In this document: piece by piece, positions 13,331 to 26,437 of the stretch
Numbering within the stretch: the stretch's first letter is position 1
Layout of the letters: each line of letters starts with the position of its first letter
Position numbers and translations under genes: made by a program
The notes under the pieces: model-generated
Database searches by the model: none
Told to the model about the DNA's origin: nothing
What the model saw: the letters and a program-made list of their open reading frames with translations, nothing else
Source of the DNA: Eremophila alpestris peregrina
Taxonomy: Eukaryota > Chordata > Aves > Passeriformes > Alaudidae
DNA length: 64,000 nt
Assembly (NCBI GenBank): GCA_009792885.1
Contig: WMCF01000017.1
Span: 16,194,072 to 16,258,071, forward strand
Direction of reading: 5' to 3'

Positions 13331-14390
13331 AACTGTATGTGTGTTCCCTCATCTTTCAGAAGGAACAGAAAGGCAGTCAGGGCTTCCTTGCAAAGAATAA
13401 CAGATGCCTGTTTATGGCTAGGCAACAGAATTCTGCTAAAACACTGTTTAAGAAAATTGTTATAGCATACCTTTTCTTTTCAACTCCTATCTAAATCCTT
13501 AAAACAGCATGTTGGGGCTGTTCAGATCACAAACATATTCTTGCAAAATTCTGCTTCCTCTTTAAAGACCATGGTATGATATATTATGGTTCTATATGCC
13601 CTAAAATTTTTATACAGAAATTATACTGAAAATTTCCAGATGACATCACAAATCAATAAATGTAAAAGTCATAATTAATGAGACATGAGGAAGGGATGGA
13701 AATCATCATAATGGCTACAACTGAATTTATCCTTCACTGTGGGAAGGGCTTTTCCCAGTCCTGTTTTGACTTCTGTAGTTCTCCACCCTCATAAAAGAGA
13801 GATGTTTCCCAAAAGAAAACTATGCATTCAGCTTAACTAGTACTGATATGGACATACTTGGGTTTTTGAACTGATACAATTTACACAAATATTAAAGCCA
13901 ACAAGCAAGACATGAAATTGTCAGTGTTAAAGGGAGACAGCATAGTCAAAAGTTGTGATACGTATTTACAATCAGTACATTTCAACAACATCAAGTAAGC
14001 ATTGGTCACAAAACAGGCGGTTCATCTACTCAGAATTTGGAGCTCATTCAAAAAGTGAGCCAAGCTTCAGCAGCTTTGGGATAGGAAACCCAGCTGGATG
14101 GAAAGCTTCAATCACCTCAGCACTATATCTATTAATGGTCTAATAAGGAGAGTATCAGTTTGTACTGTGCTGTGTGTTTCAGAATGCTAGAAAAGGCACT
14201 TGTTTTCACGGAAGGAGAAAGGCTGTCCTTGCAAATAAAGCAGTGTTTTCATTCTTCACTACAATGCAGCCCTCTACAGAAAGGTCTGGAGTGCCTTGTG
14301 TGAGCACAAGCAGACGTTCCATAGCAGCACAGCACAGGTGAGTGAATTTCAGTGGTGACAGCTTTCTGTGAAATGCAGTTCCTTTAAGGT

Positions 14391-14435
14391 TATGTGTGTG
14401 TACACACACACACACACATACATGTACATATATAT
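14391..14435. repeat. TG/CA microsatellite, self-complementary
   Basis: A (TG)n run is followed directly by (AC)n and then an ATACATGTACATATATAT segment. The TG and CA halves are mutually complementary, so the tract can fold on itself. It is ordinary simple sequence. Confidence 0.85.
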
Positions 14436-16714
14436 GAAAATATTTAAAATGGTTGAATTAATGACTTTAAAAATGCTGCATACAACTCTTGACTGCATCA
14501 TTTTCCTAAATTAAATGTAGCTGGATATCTACAAGGACAGAAAAGGATTTACACTCATAGACACCGAGGTGTAGAAATTGTGCTTTCAGGAGGTGAGTTG
14601 CTGAGGTATCTGTGAATGGGTACTTTGGAAAGAGTTCTTTGCAGAAAATTGTCTTGGACTTCTTTTCTGATTAAAAATAACTATTCTCATTTTCTTCATG
14701 AATATACATGCATGCTTCATTTTAATAACATGCCTCTTTGAGTACTTGGGAAACCATTTGTTTATTATTTATTACCAGTCCTGAGTATTCCAGTCCTGAG
14801 TTGAAAAAGTAACAGGCAGAGAAACAATTTACTCTGTTACAATTCACATTTAAATTCATTTACAACAAATGCCCTTTGTGTGAGCAAGAGGTTTGTGTAA
14901 CTGATGACATTCGATTGTACAAAACCACACAGCAAGTAGCTGCCTCATGATGTCCAAGCTGAATTGGAGGTGGTGGTTATGAATATTCATTAATTCCTCT
15001 GCTTATTTGAAATACCATTTCACAGGGTACCAAATAGCTGCAGCATCTACCCGAGTCCCAGGAAGCTGATGAGAGCAAGCACTTTGCTGAACTGGGAAAT
15101 GTGATATCATTATTAAACTCAGTGCAATATAAGGCACAATATTATATCCCTTTAATTGCACAGTGAGGAAAAAGCATTTTCATCAAAGCCAGTAAGGGTT
15201 TTGGATACTGAGAACACTGAACAACCTTCAGGTATTCCAGTTTAACTTTCTCTTTTTCTCACCAGTTGCATAGTGTGGAGACATGCAGTGATTACTTTTA
15301 CCATTATTTCCTTAATGTTTTAAAAAGTATGTTAATTAAAATGTTTTTTTATAGCAAATATTTTGACCAACAGGGGCATTTCCATTTCATTTAGTTTTCC
15401 TGTGGCTTCTCTTGTGACTGAATGTGTCTGTGTGTGTTTATTTTTCCTCCTATCTAACAGTACATTGTTTTTAATCACAGAACACAGGGGAAGGGGAAGC
15501 TGTGGAATTGATTTTGTGGGAGGAAGAAGAAAAACTGAAGGAACAACCAAGGAACAAATGAAAACATAATGAGACTACAGAAAACATGGCTTTGGTTGGA
15601 GGTGCTGGGGGAGAAAAAAGTGGGCTCATGTAGATTGCTTCTGTGTGATGGACTGTGGAGGGCTCTGAAGAAAGTCAGAGTCTGAAGGAATGCCAGATGA
15701 AAGTCAGCAAGGAAGCATGGAACAGACAAGGACAGAAAACTGAAAGAAAATGAAAAAAAGGGCTGGGAGAAATCCAATATAATCTTGAAGAATAGGAGGA
15801 ACTTAATTGCATGTTTTTGGCTGTGGGGAACATTGCTCAGAGGTCAAGAATTACTTTGGAAGCAAGAGCTATCTTAAAAATTACCCATCTAAAAAACAAA
15901 GGACTTTCACAAAAATTTAAAGCAAGAAAATATACAGTATTTTTTTACTTTGCTCATCTGGCAGTCATTTAACTTTGTGAGAATGAATTAATTAGAGCAA
16001 ATCTCTGTTAATACAGAGAACTGACAATCCATATGGATTTTATCTTGGAGAAGGCAAATTTGTCATCTTTCAAACTGGTTATACGATATTTTGAAGACAC
16101 AGAGTACTGTATGAGCAGTGATAAGTTTCATCATGGTGCTGAAAGATCTCCTTACACTCTCTTAAAGGGTACCTGGTTTTCCAAGAAGGGAGAAAATTTG
16201 TAAGCAGAGCCTCAGGGATAAAAGCAGGATATTTTCCACAGACAGCACTCTTCAGTTGCTCCTGAGCATGATCCTAGTATGACAAGTGGGCAACTGTCCC
16301 CACTTCCAGGCAGATTCAGAAGAGGCCTACAGAGCTTCTTATGGGCTTCCCCGCTTTGAGGTCACTCAGAGCAAAATCAAGACAGTGATCTGGGATCACA
16401 GTAGGACCCTACTTCCTGAGCAACCACTCATCAGGCCTTGAAGCCCAGACTAAAGGCACACTAAAGACATGGGTTTGGTTCATGAGATTCCATGTGACTT
16501 TCTGAGTGAATGAGTACTCCTGTCTTTTATCTGGGCTACATGTCCTAATGAGAGGTCACGCAGGAAACTAATAGGTGGTCACTCAGGGTCATACTGTGAC
16601 CCCAGAGGAGAGAGGCCCAGGGGTTAAGAAGGTGGTTCAGGCATGTGTCACACTATATAGTCTGTCTAAGTTACCCATTACATTACACCCCATAGTGCAG
16701 TTTTTTGAGAACTG

Positions 16715-16742
16715 TTTATTTTTATTTTTATTTTTATTTTTA
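16715..16742. repeat. TTTTTA hexanucleotide repeat
   Basis: Four to five near-perfect TTTTTA units. It is a short microsatellite with no associated element recognised. Confidence 0.8.
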
Positions 16743-17346
16743 CATAGATCAAGTTTTTAATCTCCCAAAAGCCTGCACCACTGGGATGAGGTGCTCAGGT
16801 ACTAGGGGCCTTCTGACAGAAAGCCATACCTGTGAAAATACACGTTAAAATTTACATTAAGTCATTATTCTTACATAAAAAAATAATATATTTCACCCTC
16901 AAATGCCATCTAAGGACAACTTGGAACTCAACTCAGACGGATTGCAATTATTTACCTTTAAGTCAGCCATTAATGGCATATGCTAAGATCACAATGTTCA
17001 CTTTCCACTCATACATGTCATTTGTGCCTTTTTTCTTTTCCCAAAGTCACAGTCATAATTCTTTTATTATGGATTCTGTGTAGTTCATCAGAGTCCATTC
17101 CCACCCCTCCAGTCCCTCCCTCCTGTAAGGAAGTTCAGCAGGACTTGCTGCAAGGATTGATTATAAATTATTATATTAGTTAGTATGTTTAAATGTAGAT
17201 TATTAACTGATTGTTCAATCTACAGGTCATTCCAAAATGAATGCCTTTATATTTTTATTTTCCTTCAAATTGACAGTGTCCTCAGTCATCCTCTCACCAT
17301 CTTTTTCTTTTGGGTTTGAAAGATGTGTGCTCCATAGGTTACTGAG

Positions 17347-17891
17347 TGTGGTGGTTTCGGCTTGGGTTGGTTAATTTTCTTCACAGTAGCTAGCAGGGCG
17401 TTGTTCTAGGATTTGTGCTGAAAATAGTGCTGGTAATACAAGCTTGATTTTACTATTGCTGGGCAGTGTTTACACTGGGTCAAGTTCACTTCTGCTTCAC
17501 ATCCCACCCCACCACCAAGGAGGCTGGGGGTGCTCAAGAAGCTGGGAAGGACATTCCATACCATATGGCATCATGCTTAGGATGCAAAGCTGGGGGAAGA
17601 AGAAGGAAGAGGTGGACCTTTGGAGTGATGGCATTTGTCTTCCCAAGCAGCCATTAAGCTTGATGGAGCCCTGCTCTCCTGGGGATGGTTGAACACCTGC
17701 CTTCCTGTACAAAGTGGTGAATGAGCTTCTCATGTTTTGCTTGTGGGTGTGGCTTTTGCTCTAAGTATTAAACTGTCTCAGCCCTTGAGTATTGTCATTA
17801 TTATTCTTCCAATTCTCCCCCCTACCCTACCCAGGGGTTGAGTGAGCAGCTGTGGGGGACTTTTTTTGTCAGCTGGGGTTAAACCACAACA
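17347..17891 (+). mobile_element. Avian ERVL-type endogenous retrovirus solo LTR
   Basis: A 545-bp LTR in plus orientation. It starts TGTGGTGGTTT and ends AACCACAACA, so the termini form the TG...CA inverted repeat expected of a retroviral LTR. Landmarks of the avian ERVL LTR family are 'gttaattttcttcaca' (17370), 'gggcagtgtttacactg' (17461), 'attccataccatatgg' (17552), the polyadenylation signal ATTAAA (17767-17772) with 'aaactgtctcagccc', and the end 'gctggggttaaaccacaac'. Flanking five bases are CTGAG before and CTGTC after, so any target duplication matches only 3 of 5. No internal retroviral genes lie on either side, so this is a solo LTR left by recombination between the two LTRs. It belongs to the same broad family as the antisense LTR at 32273-32852. 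Confidence 0.88.
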
Positions 17892-20800
17892 CTGTCAGAC
17901 ACAGAGAGAAATAAAAATTATTGGGCGTTAGGCCTACATAATTTAACTCATATTGCAGCATTATCAGAGGTTACAAAAATATCAAGAAAGACAAGAGGCT
18001 ACACATCTTTTTCTAACTTAGATACTGCTTAACCTTAGCCTTTCCTCCTTTAAAGCAGCACGGCCCTGCCCAAATCACTGACCAGAAATGGTCATTTATT
18101 ATGTCAGCATGCTAACACAGTCTGAGTGACTGTGGGACTAGTTATTGCTGCTCTAGACATTGCTCCAGACACAGAGCCATTCAGGGGCCCAACTGGACCA
18201 GGCTCTCATCACATATGGAAAAGTATTGAACAAACAGAAGCTCAGTGCCTTAAAACAATCACATTTTTCATGTGTCACTCCATGAGGAATATGTAAGATT
18301 AGTATAAAATCTGAACTATTGCATGCCAAGTGTTCTTCAGGAAACTCTACATAAGCTGTATGAGAGAAGAATGCACACATGCAAATGCTGAAAAATACTA
18401 TAGTCCACAGTCTATCTCACCTTAACCTGCTTGTTACCTTCTTGTATTTCTTAAAACAGGAAAGACACATTTGGACAAAACAAATAGGGGACCAGGTCTG
18501 TAGATGTAAACAGAAATTATGCAGCACTGGTCACCATAATAAACTACGGTCTCATTTGATGCACCTGGCCATTGTGTTTCCACTGTTTAAAAAAGGAAAG
18601 CCAGAAAAGGGGACAGTAATGGGGAAGTTTCTATCAATAAAAGGAAGGAATCTTTCAAGTTGGAGAGAGGGAGCATTTGAGAAGGCACAAAGATATTTAT
18701 CTGAAAACATAACATAAAGTCAAAGGGTATCAGTGGCATTGACCAACCAAAGAGAGAAATGTCTTAACAGTTTTGAAATTGATAAATAAGCCTACTTATA
18801 TGGTCAGGATTAAATTTTAGTAAATGATAGTGTGATTAGATGATGTGTTAAGTAGTCCACAAAGAGCATGAATATAATAAAAATAGAGGACTTAGTGGAT
18901 ACAGAGAATTAACAAGAGAAAGACAGGATAAAAGATACATATTACAAAGGATACAATTACATGTACATGCAGTTACCAGGAATAGACACAATTATATCCA
19001 CAGCAGAAAAAACATCAGAACGTTTTCATTTTGATATATTTTACATATTTACACAGATTGAATACAAATATATGCACTTACATGTACACCCATAAAATAT
19101 AATATGTAAGGCACAGCCAGATATATGTAGAGATTTTTTTTTTTTAATGAATGCCAGTCTTGTACTTGGTGCCCTATAAACACTTACCCTAGATTTTGGC
19201 AAAAGCCATGCATATGAGGATAAAACTCAGCTGCAATTTCCATAGCACCTCACATGCCCATATTTTCTATAAATGGAATTCTTCTAAACATCATCACACA
19301 TTCTAAAAAGATTTTTGCTTTACCCTGTGCATAAAATGTTTCAAAAGGTAGTTAGTGCCTGAAATGTTTACATTTAATTGGGAATGTTTTTAATGCTAGA
19401 GTTTTTCACAAGGACCCGATTTTATATTCTCACCGCATTTCTGTGCTGTTTGGATTTTCTAATTCCTTACACTTCATACTGCACTGAACACTAAACAGAA
19501 TTTCACTAGAAAAATCATAGTTTTAGTTCCATCAATGTGGCTTGTTAGGATTCTTTTCTTGACAGTTTGTGTATTATTTGTTCATGAAAACACATGTTTT
19601 ACATATGACAGCCTCTGGAGATGCCTCTACAAAATGATTTTGGTTAGAGAATGGAAAGTGATTAGAGTCTGGGGAAATTCCATGGAGGACCAAAACCCTA
19701 ATTCTTGAAGTTTTGGCTATAAAGCATAACATAGCCTGCTGTATAGGAAATACAATTTTCTAGGACCATATACCCAGTCATTTGAATTTGGTGACTTTTC
19801 TTTTTTTGTAATTATTCACTCTCTATTGAACAACACTGGCTTAAATTTCTTTTGATGATGTACCCCAAGGAACAAATATTCCAAAGTGAGTATTAAAATA
19901 TTCAATCTGTATATGAAACTCTAGCAAGGCATTTTTGTCCTATTTTTACAAGACAGCAAGACACAGATTTTAACGTGAAAATCAGAAGTGAAGCAGGATT
20001 GCATGTAGGCACTGGGCCAAAACAGAACTGTGAAAATTTAAACTCTTGTGTAGGCTGTAAAATTACTTTCTTGTCTTGGTGGTGTGATTTTTGGACTTGA
20101 TGTTTCTGCTCACTGTTACCACAACCTTTATTTCAAGAGACAATAAATTTATTAAGATAGTGTTTTCTCTAACATTCTTATCATTGCAAGAGATTTATTG
20201 TGTTAAGAGAATACCACACAGGGATATTGATTTGCTGAAAGTTCAGATTTACCTTTGCCCTTTCATGATTTTGTCATGTTTTGTTTTAACATTCTGAGAA
20301 ATACTTTTTCAGGTCAACTGTCAGTCACATGTAGGTCATCACCAGAAAATAGAAACAAAAATTCAAACGCAATGAACACAGTTGTTTTGGCTAGCAACAT
20401 GAAAAGCTATAAAATTTTCATAATATTACCTGTGAGTAATTGCATCTTGCATTGTGAGACCTTTGCATAAAAGTTAGTGTTCTGGTAACTGTTTATTTAC
20501 TTTATATCTAGAATTTCATTCACATTAATTATTAAGAAAGAACAGTGATTAAGGGGTGTGAGTAAATCCTTATTTATCCTTTCTTCTACAATGATGAAAT
20601 CTGCATCTGTTAGTCCTATGTATAAACTTACTCATATACCTTAATATGTAGATAAGACCCCACGTCAAAAGCTGAATCGTAAATCCAAAATTTTTGGAGA
20701 TACTGCTTAAGCAAGCAAAATTAACACAAACCCATTATTTAAGTGCAGCACAAATTTACAACAAGCTCAGTAATTGCTGAAACATTAAATAGAAAAAAAA

Positions 20801-21548
20801 ATCACATTCAGTACTATATTGTATAAACCAGTTGCATGACTAATTTTGTGTGAAACAGAAACAGAAACTGTGAGCAGAAATTCCTACTAGTGAAGATAAT
20901 GTGTAGAATTCATCGCAGTCTCACATGGATTACCAGCAGGTAGTGCCTATGGCCATGTAGATTTACTTTTTTGTCTGACAGCAAGAGAACAAAATCTGTC
21001 TTTGAGGTGATCTTTTGACTGCCTCTTGTATCTCCAGATCTGAAGCTTGACCTGTGCCCCACACCCCATCATCAACTTTTATGAGAGCCAGAATCTCTGG
21101 ATTTGCAGAAAAACTGCTTAAAAAAAAAAAAAAGAAAAAAAAAGTAGCCTTTTAGTGTTGGACGTGGCTGCATTAGGCACCAAACTGTTTCTTTTCTTTA
21201 TTTCATTGCTGATAAGCTTAACTGATGCACAGTGGGGCAGGACTCTGCAAAGTAAAGACAACATTGTTTCTGGTGCGTACAAAGGGTTTCAAGGCAAACA
21301 GCAGAAACCTGTATTCTTTCATTCCTGCACAACATAATGTGAGTATTCATGGCAGGTGCAGACATTTTTTAATATATGATTGAAGAGAAACCCCACAGGC
21401 AAAGAATATATTCCTAGCTTGCAGATATCTTAGAGTGGTAGGTGCTACAAAAGGTGTTACGAGTGATAAACAGAACAAGCCAGGACTCTTACAGAGAAAA
21501 TAATTACCAAATGTTCATGAGTAGTTATTTCCTACCATGGTGCCCAGT
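17892..21548. other. Unique noncoding DNA
   Basis: No gene or interspersed repeat recognised. It contains a short T run near 19134-19146 and an A-rich tract at 21120-21143. The longest open frame (18379-18717, plus, 112 codons) has no recognised family features or splice context. Confidence 0.55.
21120..21143 (+). repeat. A-rich tract
   Basis: Two A runs separated by a single G. It is a simple-sequence tract without an adjacent recognisable retrocopy. Confidence 0.8.
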
Positions 21549-22043
21549 TGTAGTGTAGGCACTTAAGGCTATTCGTTGTTTATTGAATATCTTCAGAATC
21601 CAGGAACCTTCAGTGACTGGCAAGCTTTCTCTGACTGCCCGGGAGGGCTTAGGCTCTCGGTTCTTGCGGTCAATCTCCCTAATTAGGCACTGTGTAATGA
21701 CATGCCCATGCTTCCAAAAGCATACATTTATTTAGTAGTTATCAAGAAAAAACCTGTGGGACAGATTTCAACTTTCCTTCTCCTGGAGAGGTTTAGATTG
21801 ATAAACTGACTAACATAGATAAACAGGTTTAGTAGAACAATGCGTAAATGATAACATGAGGGCTAAGTAAGAACAAGAGCAAAACATAAGGAGACCGAGA
21901 TAATATCTTTCAGTAAAGTCTTCAGCAAAAAAACCAAACCAGAACACCTTTTCCTGCAAGAGGAATCAGCTATATCAGAGTTACACCTATTTCATGACAG
22001 AGTACCCAGTACCTACCTGTGAAGTCATGAATAGAAGGCATCA
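21549..22043 (-). mobile_element. Probable antisense endogenous-retrovirus LTR, class uncertain
   Basis: On the minus strand the sequence reads like an LTR. It has an AT-rich U3, then a local GC- and CpG-richer block (around 21640-21675, plus-strand coordinates), then a polyadenylation signal CAATAAAC (plus-strand complement near 21578-21585). A short U5 follows, ending CACTACA at 21549. The retroviral CA end is followed by CCCAGT in complement context. The other end is ambiguous. A boundary at 22043 gives a TG start and near-matching six-base flanks (CCCAGT at 21543-21548 against ACCAGT at 22044-22049). A boundary at 22004 gives perfectly matching CCCAGT flanks (22005-22010) but a TA rather than TG start. 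A six-base duplication would suit an ERVK-like (beta/alpha-type) element. No viral coding sequence is visible. Confidence 0.45.
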
Positions 22044-22049
22044 ACCAGT

Positions 22050-25000
22050 TAAACAAAGAAAAATAGAATCAATGCAGGCTGTTATAATGATAAATGCCTT
22101 TAGAAACTTCACTGTGAAGTTCAATTCAACAAAGACATCCTGCCGAGAGCCTCTGTATTGATGAGGTCTCTTGTGGTGTAAGACTGAGCAAAAATATGTT
22201 CAGATATTTGAAAACTTCACTTTTAAAACTTCTCACTTCTCCTAAAAGAGAATGTTAGTCTCTTGCAGATGTCCTGAAGATGTTGGTTTTGCTTTTGTTA
22301 TACTGACAAACTTAGTTGGGCAGACCCACACCTACCCACTTCTGTACCCACTCCTGTAAACAAACACCACACGTGGTCAAGGAAGATATAAACAGTAAGG
22401 AAGAGATACATGCCTCTACCTTAATCTATAGATGTGGCAGGAGGAGGAGAAAGCAGTGTGCAAATGACTCATTTGGAATGTGACTGCTCTCCAGTTCCTG
22501 TGGCATGGTCTACAGTTTGCTATGGGATGGATTTTTGTCAAAGATGGAATTTGTCAGTCATACCTAATGTGATTTATAAGTTATGCCATGGCTCCAGTCC
22601 TGCTATCTGTGACAGCATGGTGCAGCTCATTCTCACTGCAATACTACAAAATCAGCAGCTGGGAGAGGTTTGATCTCAGACACAGAGGCATGGTGCTGCT
22701 TGGGAACAGAAGCAGTTCACATGAAGTGACACACGAGAAAATAATTCTTCCTAGAACTGGGAGTGTGGAAGTGTCAAGAAAAAAATTCAGGTCAACTCCA
22801 AAAGCAGTTTCATCTGCTTAGTAAGAAACTTTATATCACCTAAGGTAGTCCAATACTCATTAGCTCAGAGAAAAGAGAATTGACTTCAATAAATATTGTG
22901 CTAATAAAACATTATTAGTTATGTTACTCTACAGATGTGTTTGAATGACACCCTTGACCCCATCAAGATAAGTTCTAGTGCACCCATAAAACAGTGTTTG
23001 ACTGGGCTACAAAATATATGATTTTGCACCTAATCAACTTTAGTATTTCATGCTTCCTCTGGTATGAAGCAGCTGGAAGACATACACCTCAAAAATAAGG
23101 GAAAGAGATGAGGATATTCCAATATGAAACAAAACAAGATTATCAAGTTCTTTTTTTACCTATGATTACTGATTCACTGGAGTTTTCCTACTGTCATCCA
23201 TGATGGATACAGTTAATTTTTGCTGTTTTGTATTTATATTGCAGGTTGTCATTTCTATCATTAATCATAAACATAATTGTAATAGAGACAGAAATGTCTT
23301 TTCCCAGACATTTAATTCTGAAATACAATTATCCAGACTTCCTGCTGTTAATGGCATAGAATTCTAATTACTTCAAAATGAAGCCATTATTCATAAACTT
23401 GAGGCTTGTAGCACACATGTTTACAGTAGATGGAAAATACTATAGAATTCATCATTGTGGGGCTCTTATTTGCCACAGGCTTATTTAACTACTGCCATTG
23501 TCCTACCCCATTAAGGAATGATAAAGTACTCAACTCCCTGTTTACATAGAAAGCCATGAGCAGAAGTCCTCCTTCACAATGGGCATTCAAATTTTCTTCC
23601 TCTAAACAAAGTACAGCTGTGCTTTTCTGTTGTAGGAAGTCACTTGAAGTTGGAAACAGCAATAATTTAATTAGCAGTCACTATTTCAGAACCAGATAAT
23701 TCTAAGAGTGGTTAATGCCTAATGATACCTGGTTTGCTTTCATTAAACAATGTTCAAATTTGGAGATAATAATACCCTTATTAGCATGTAAAGAGGTAAA
23801 GAAGATGCAGAAGGTACAAGAATATACTAAAAAATATGGAAGATGCCTCAAATATAAATTAATTTTGGTTATGAAGTTGAGCAGTAAATGGTTATTCAAG
23901 TGGAACAAAATTTTAAAAATATATAAAAAAAGAAAGACACCCATCCCCAGATGCATTATAAAACAATAAAGAACAGACAAAACACTGAAGACTTCAGCCT
24001 TTATGTCACTGGAATAGACAGATCACCAGCGCCCTCGCAGAGGCTCAACAAGACCTTATAGGAAGGGGGAAACAAAGTAAGACAGGTAGGTATTTCCAGG
24101 AAATGGCTGAACCCATTTTAACAAAGCTAACTAAGGCCGGAGGGAAAAAATCACCTTTCAAAAATGTTAATCCAAATAACTGTTGAGAAAGTCTAGTTGA
24201 GTTGACCAAACACTTAGTTTAAAATGCCAAGATGACCCTTATATTCTTTGACAATGTAGACTACAAACCACCCACAGCTACCAATGTACCAGCACATCCC
24301 AATTAATGCCAGACATGTGAGCTGGCTCTCAAAGACCCTAGCAGCTGTGAATTATTTCTTCTACTGTTCCACAGCAGAAGGAGGCAGTGATCTCAAGAAG
24401 CCATATTCATTTCTCAAAATTTAAAATGTTGATTTTTGTTAAGTGTGTTATGCTTGCAAAATGTTTAATTGTATACACTGGAATATGAGCTCATTCGTTG
24501 TGTTTAATTTTTTCCTTTGCTGTGTCCCAGTAATACCTGACATACCATGAATGATAGTGCTGATTTTACCTTATTTCCCTTCTATCTTCACATTCTTATC
24601 TTGTTTATCATTCTAAAAGATCACTATTTAAACTGAATAGCAACATAAATGATTAAAAGCTGTTGACTACTCACACTCTGATGTAAATGAGGACCAATGG
24701 CTAAATAACAAATAAAAGGCAGTGAAAGTAGATATGGCATCTTAATTTTGTACCTTATTTTCATGCTTCCCTTGTATATTCTACAAAACCTGAAAGGCTG
24801 TTAATCAATAAATTGTGAAGGATTTATTGTTCCCTTACATTTGTGTTTGTTTTTCATTTTCACATCTAACCAGGAGTTTCAGAGCTACACATAGTGGCAG
24901 GCATTCACACAAAATTGCAAAGGAAGCTGAGAACTATGATTAGGTCAGCCTCCACCTTTCCTGAAATTCAGTGCAGTTTGATTTGGGGGATTTAGATGTT

Positions 25001-25596
25001 AATGTCAATTTTAATTTTATTCCCATTACTGACCACTTGAAAAATCATGGATTAAGATTAAAAAAGAAGAAAAATGTCTTGGTATAATATAGTACTGTTG
25101 AATCTTATCAAAATATGCAATCCCACAGCTACACCCTATTATAACAAGGGAGCAGCATCCCTTTCCCAAAATTACTGTTATGGAAAAACCTAGCATATTT
25201 AAAAGTTGAGGTTCAAAGCAATTCACAGAATTTGGAGAGCAAAACCTCCTTTTTAAATGAGTTCTATCTACAATATTCTTCTGACATATTGCTATGGTAG
25301 ATTATATGTCCTTTTTAAGCTTTGATTCTAAAATAGGAGACTTCTAAAAACACAGCAACATTTAGAGAGATGACATGTCACTGAGATGTTTGCTCTAAGT
25401 GGTTTTATATTAAAGGTTTTAGTAGCTGTGCACAATGCATCAGCTTTAAGGAAGCACAGATAAATATTACAGATGAAAAAATACAAGATGGAACACAGAA
25501 GAAGTCACTTTAAAAGTTTATGTTTGGACTCAGCACATGTAGATTGGCATATACTTGGGCTATGCTTAAACTTCAGGTTAGTTTATCTTGATTAGC
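22050..25596. other. Unique noncoding DNA
   Basis: No gene recognised. The plus-strand open frames at 22434-22673 and 22588-22821 overlap each other in a slightly GC-richer patch and have no recognised homology. The stretch 23225-23400 is rich in homeodomain-type ATTA cores (see findings). Confidence 0.55.
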
Positions 25597-25720
25597 TATT
25601 GGGTTTGGCTGGGATGGAGTTGACTTTCCCATAACAGCCCTTATAGAGCTGTGCCTTTTATTTGTAGCCAGAATGGTATTGATAACACACCTGGCAGCCA
25701 CCCAAGGTCAACCCACCACA
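25597..25720 (+). mobile_element. Internally deleted ERVL-type LTR remnant
   Basis: The first roughly 90 bases match the start of an avian ERVL LTR. Landmarks are 'gggtttggctgggatggagt' (25601), 'cataacagcccttatagagc' (25631) and 'tattgataacacac' (25676). The sequence then jumps to what looks like the LTR end, 'aaggtcaacccaccaca' (25704-25720). A normal LTR of this family is 500-600 bp, so about 80% of the interior is missing. Flanking bases TTAGC and ATGTA do not match, so no target duplication is visible. Family assignment is from memory of avian ERVL consensus features. Confidence 0.72.
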
Positions 25721-26000
25721 ATGTAAAAAGCTATTTGGAAAGGTACTTAACTTTTTATTTCCTCACCTACATTTTTCAATAATTCTTTTGTTCACAGCTC
25801 AGACTTTAAAGCCAAGTTAGTAGCAGACAGGGCCATCTATGGATTTTGGTTTGGTTTTGTTTTTCCTCTATAAAGACTTGTATATTCAGAGCTCAGAAAT
25901 GTAATATAGGTTTCATTAAAAATATGAAAGAATCACAAGTTGATCATAAATGTGTTTGAGTTAGCTTCTTACTTGAATATTTAAATATGTTTATAAGGTA

Positions 26001-26360
26001 GGCCTGGAGAAAAGAAAGCTCAGAGGGGAGACCTTCTCACTTGCTGCAACTACCTGAGAGGAGTAGCCAGATGGGGACTAATCACTTTTCCTAAATAACA
26101 AGATTGAGAGAAAATGGCCCTCAAGGTGTACTAGGGAATGTTGAGATTGAATATTTAGAAAAATTTGTTCATGGGAAGAGGTGCCAAGAATTGGAACAGG
26201 CTGCCCAGGAAAGGGGTGCAGTTGCATTTTGGAAAATATTTACAAGATGTTTCAGTGGGGTAATAGTTTAGTGGCAGACTTTGCAGTGCTGGCTTAACAG
26301 TAGGACTCGAGGATCCTAAAAGTCTTTTGCATCCTGAATGATTCCATAATGATTCTATCA
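26001..26360 (+). mobile_element. CR1 LINE, 5'-truncated 3' end
   Basis: Plus-strand CR1 3' part beginning at 'ggcctggagaaaag' and passing 'ggggagaccttctcac' (26025), 'tgcaactacctgagagg' (26044), 'ggaacaggctgcccagg' (26193), 'tagtttagtggcagac' (26264) and 'taggactcgaggatc' (26301). It ends in 'ttgcatcctgaatgattcc' followed by a degraded ATTCTAT tail near 26340-26358. It is clearly more diverged than the copy at 37890-38162. The overlapping minus-strand open frame is antisense repeat, not a gene. Confidence 0.88.
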
Positions 26361-26437
26361 TTTACAGTACCTGAAATAGGTAGTGTGTCTCCACTGTCCC
26401 CAATGTAGGCACTGTCTTAGAATTTCCACTTATGAAA

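Larger units (their letters stand above)
13331..17346. other. Unique noncoding DNA
   Basis: No gene recognised. It holds a TG/CA dinucleotide repeat at 14391-14435 and a TTTTTA repeat at 16715-16742. The interval around 15480-15775 is purine-rich on the plus strand. The part from about 14880 to 15180 looks like possible conserved noncoding DNA (see findings). The GC-richer part at 16190-16660 is not assignable. Confidence 0.55.

Noticed and set aside
17444..17733. Three open frames of 63-82 codons on both strands
   Set aside because: They fall inside the ERVL LTR, which does not encode protein.
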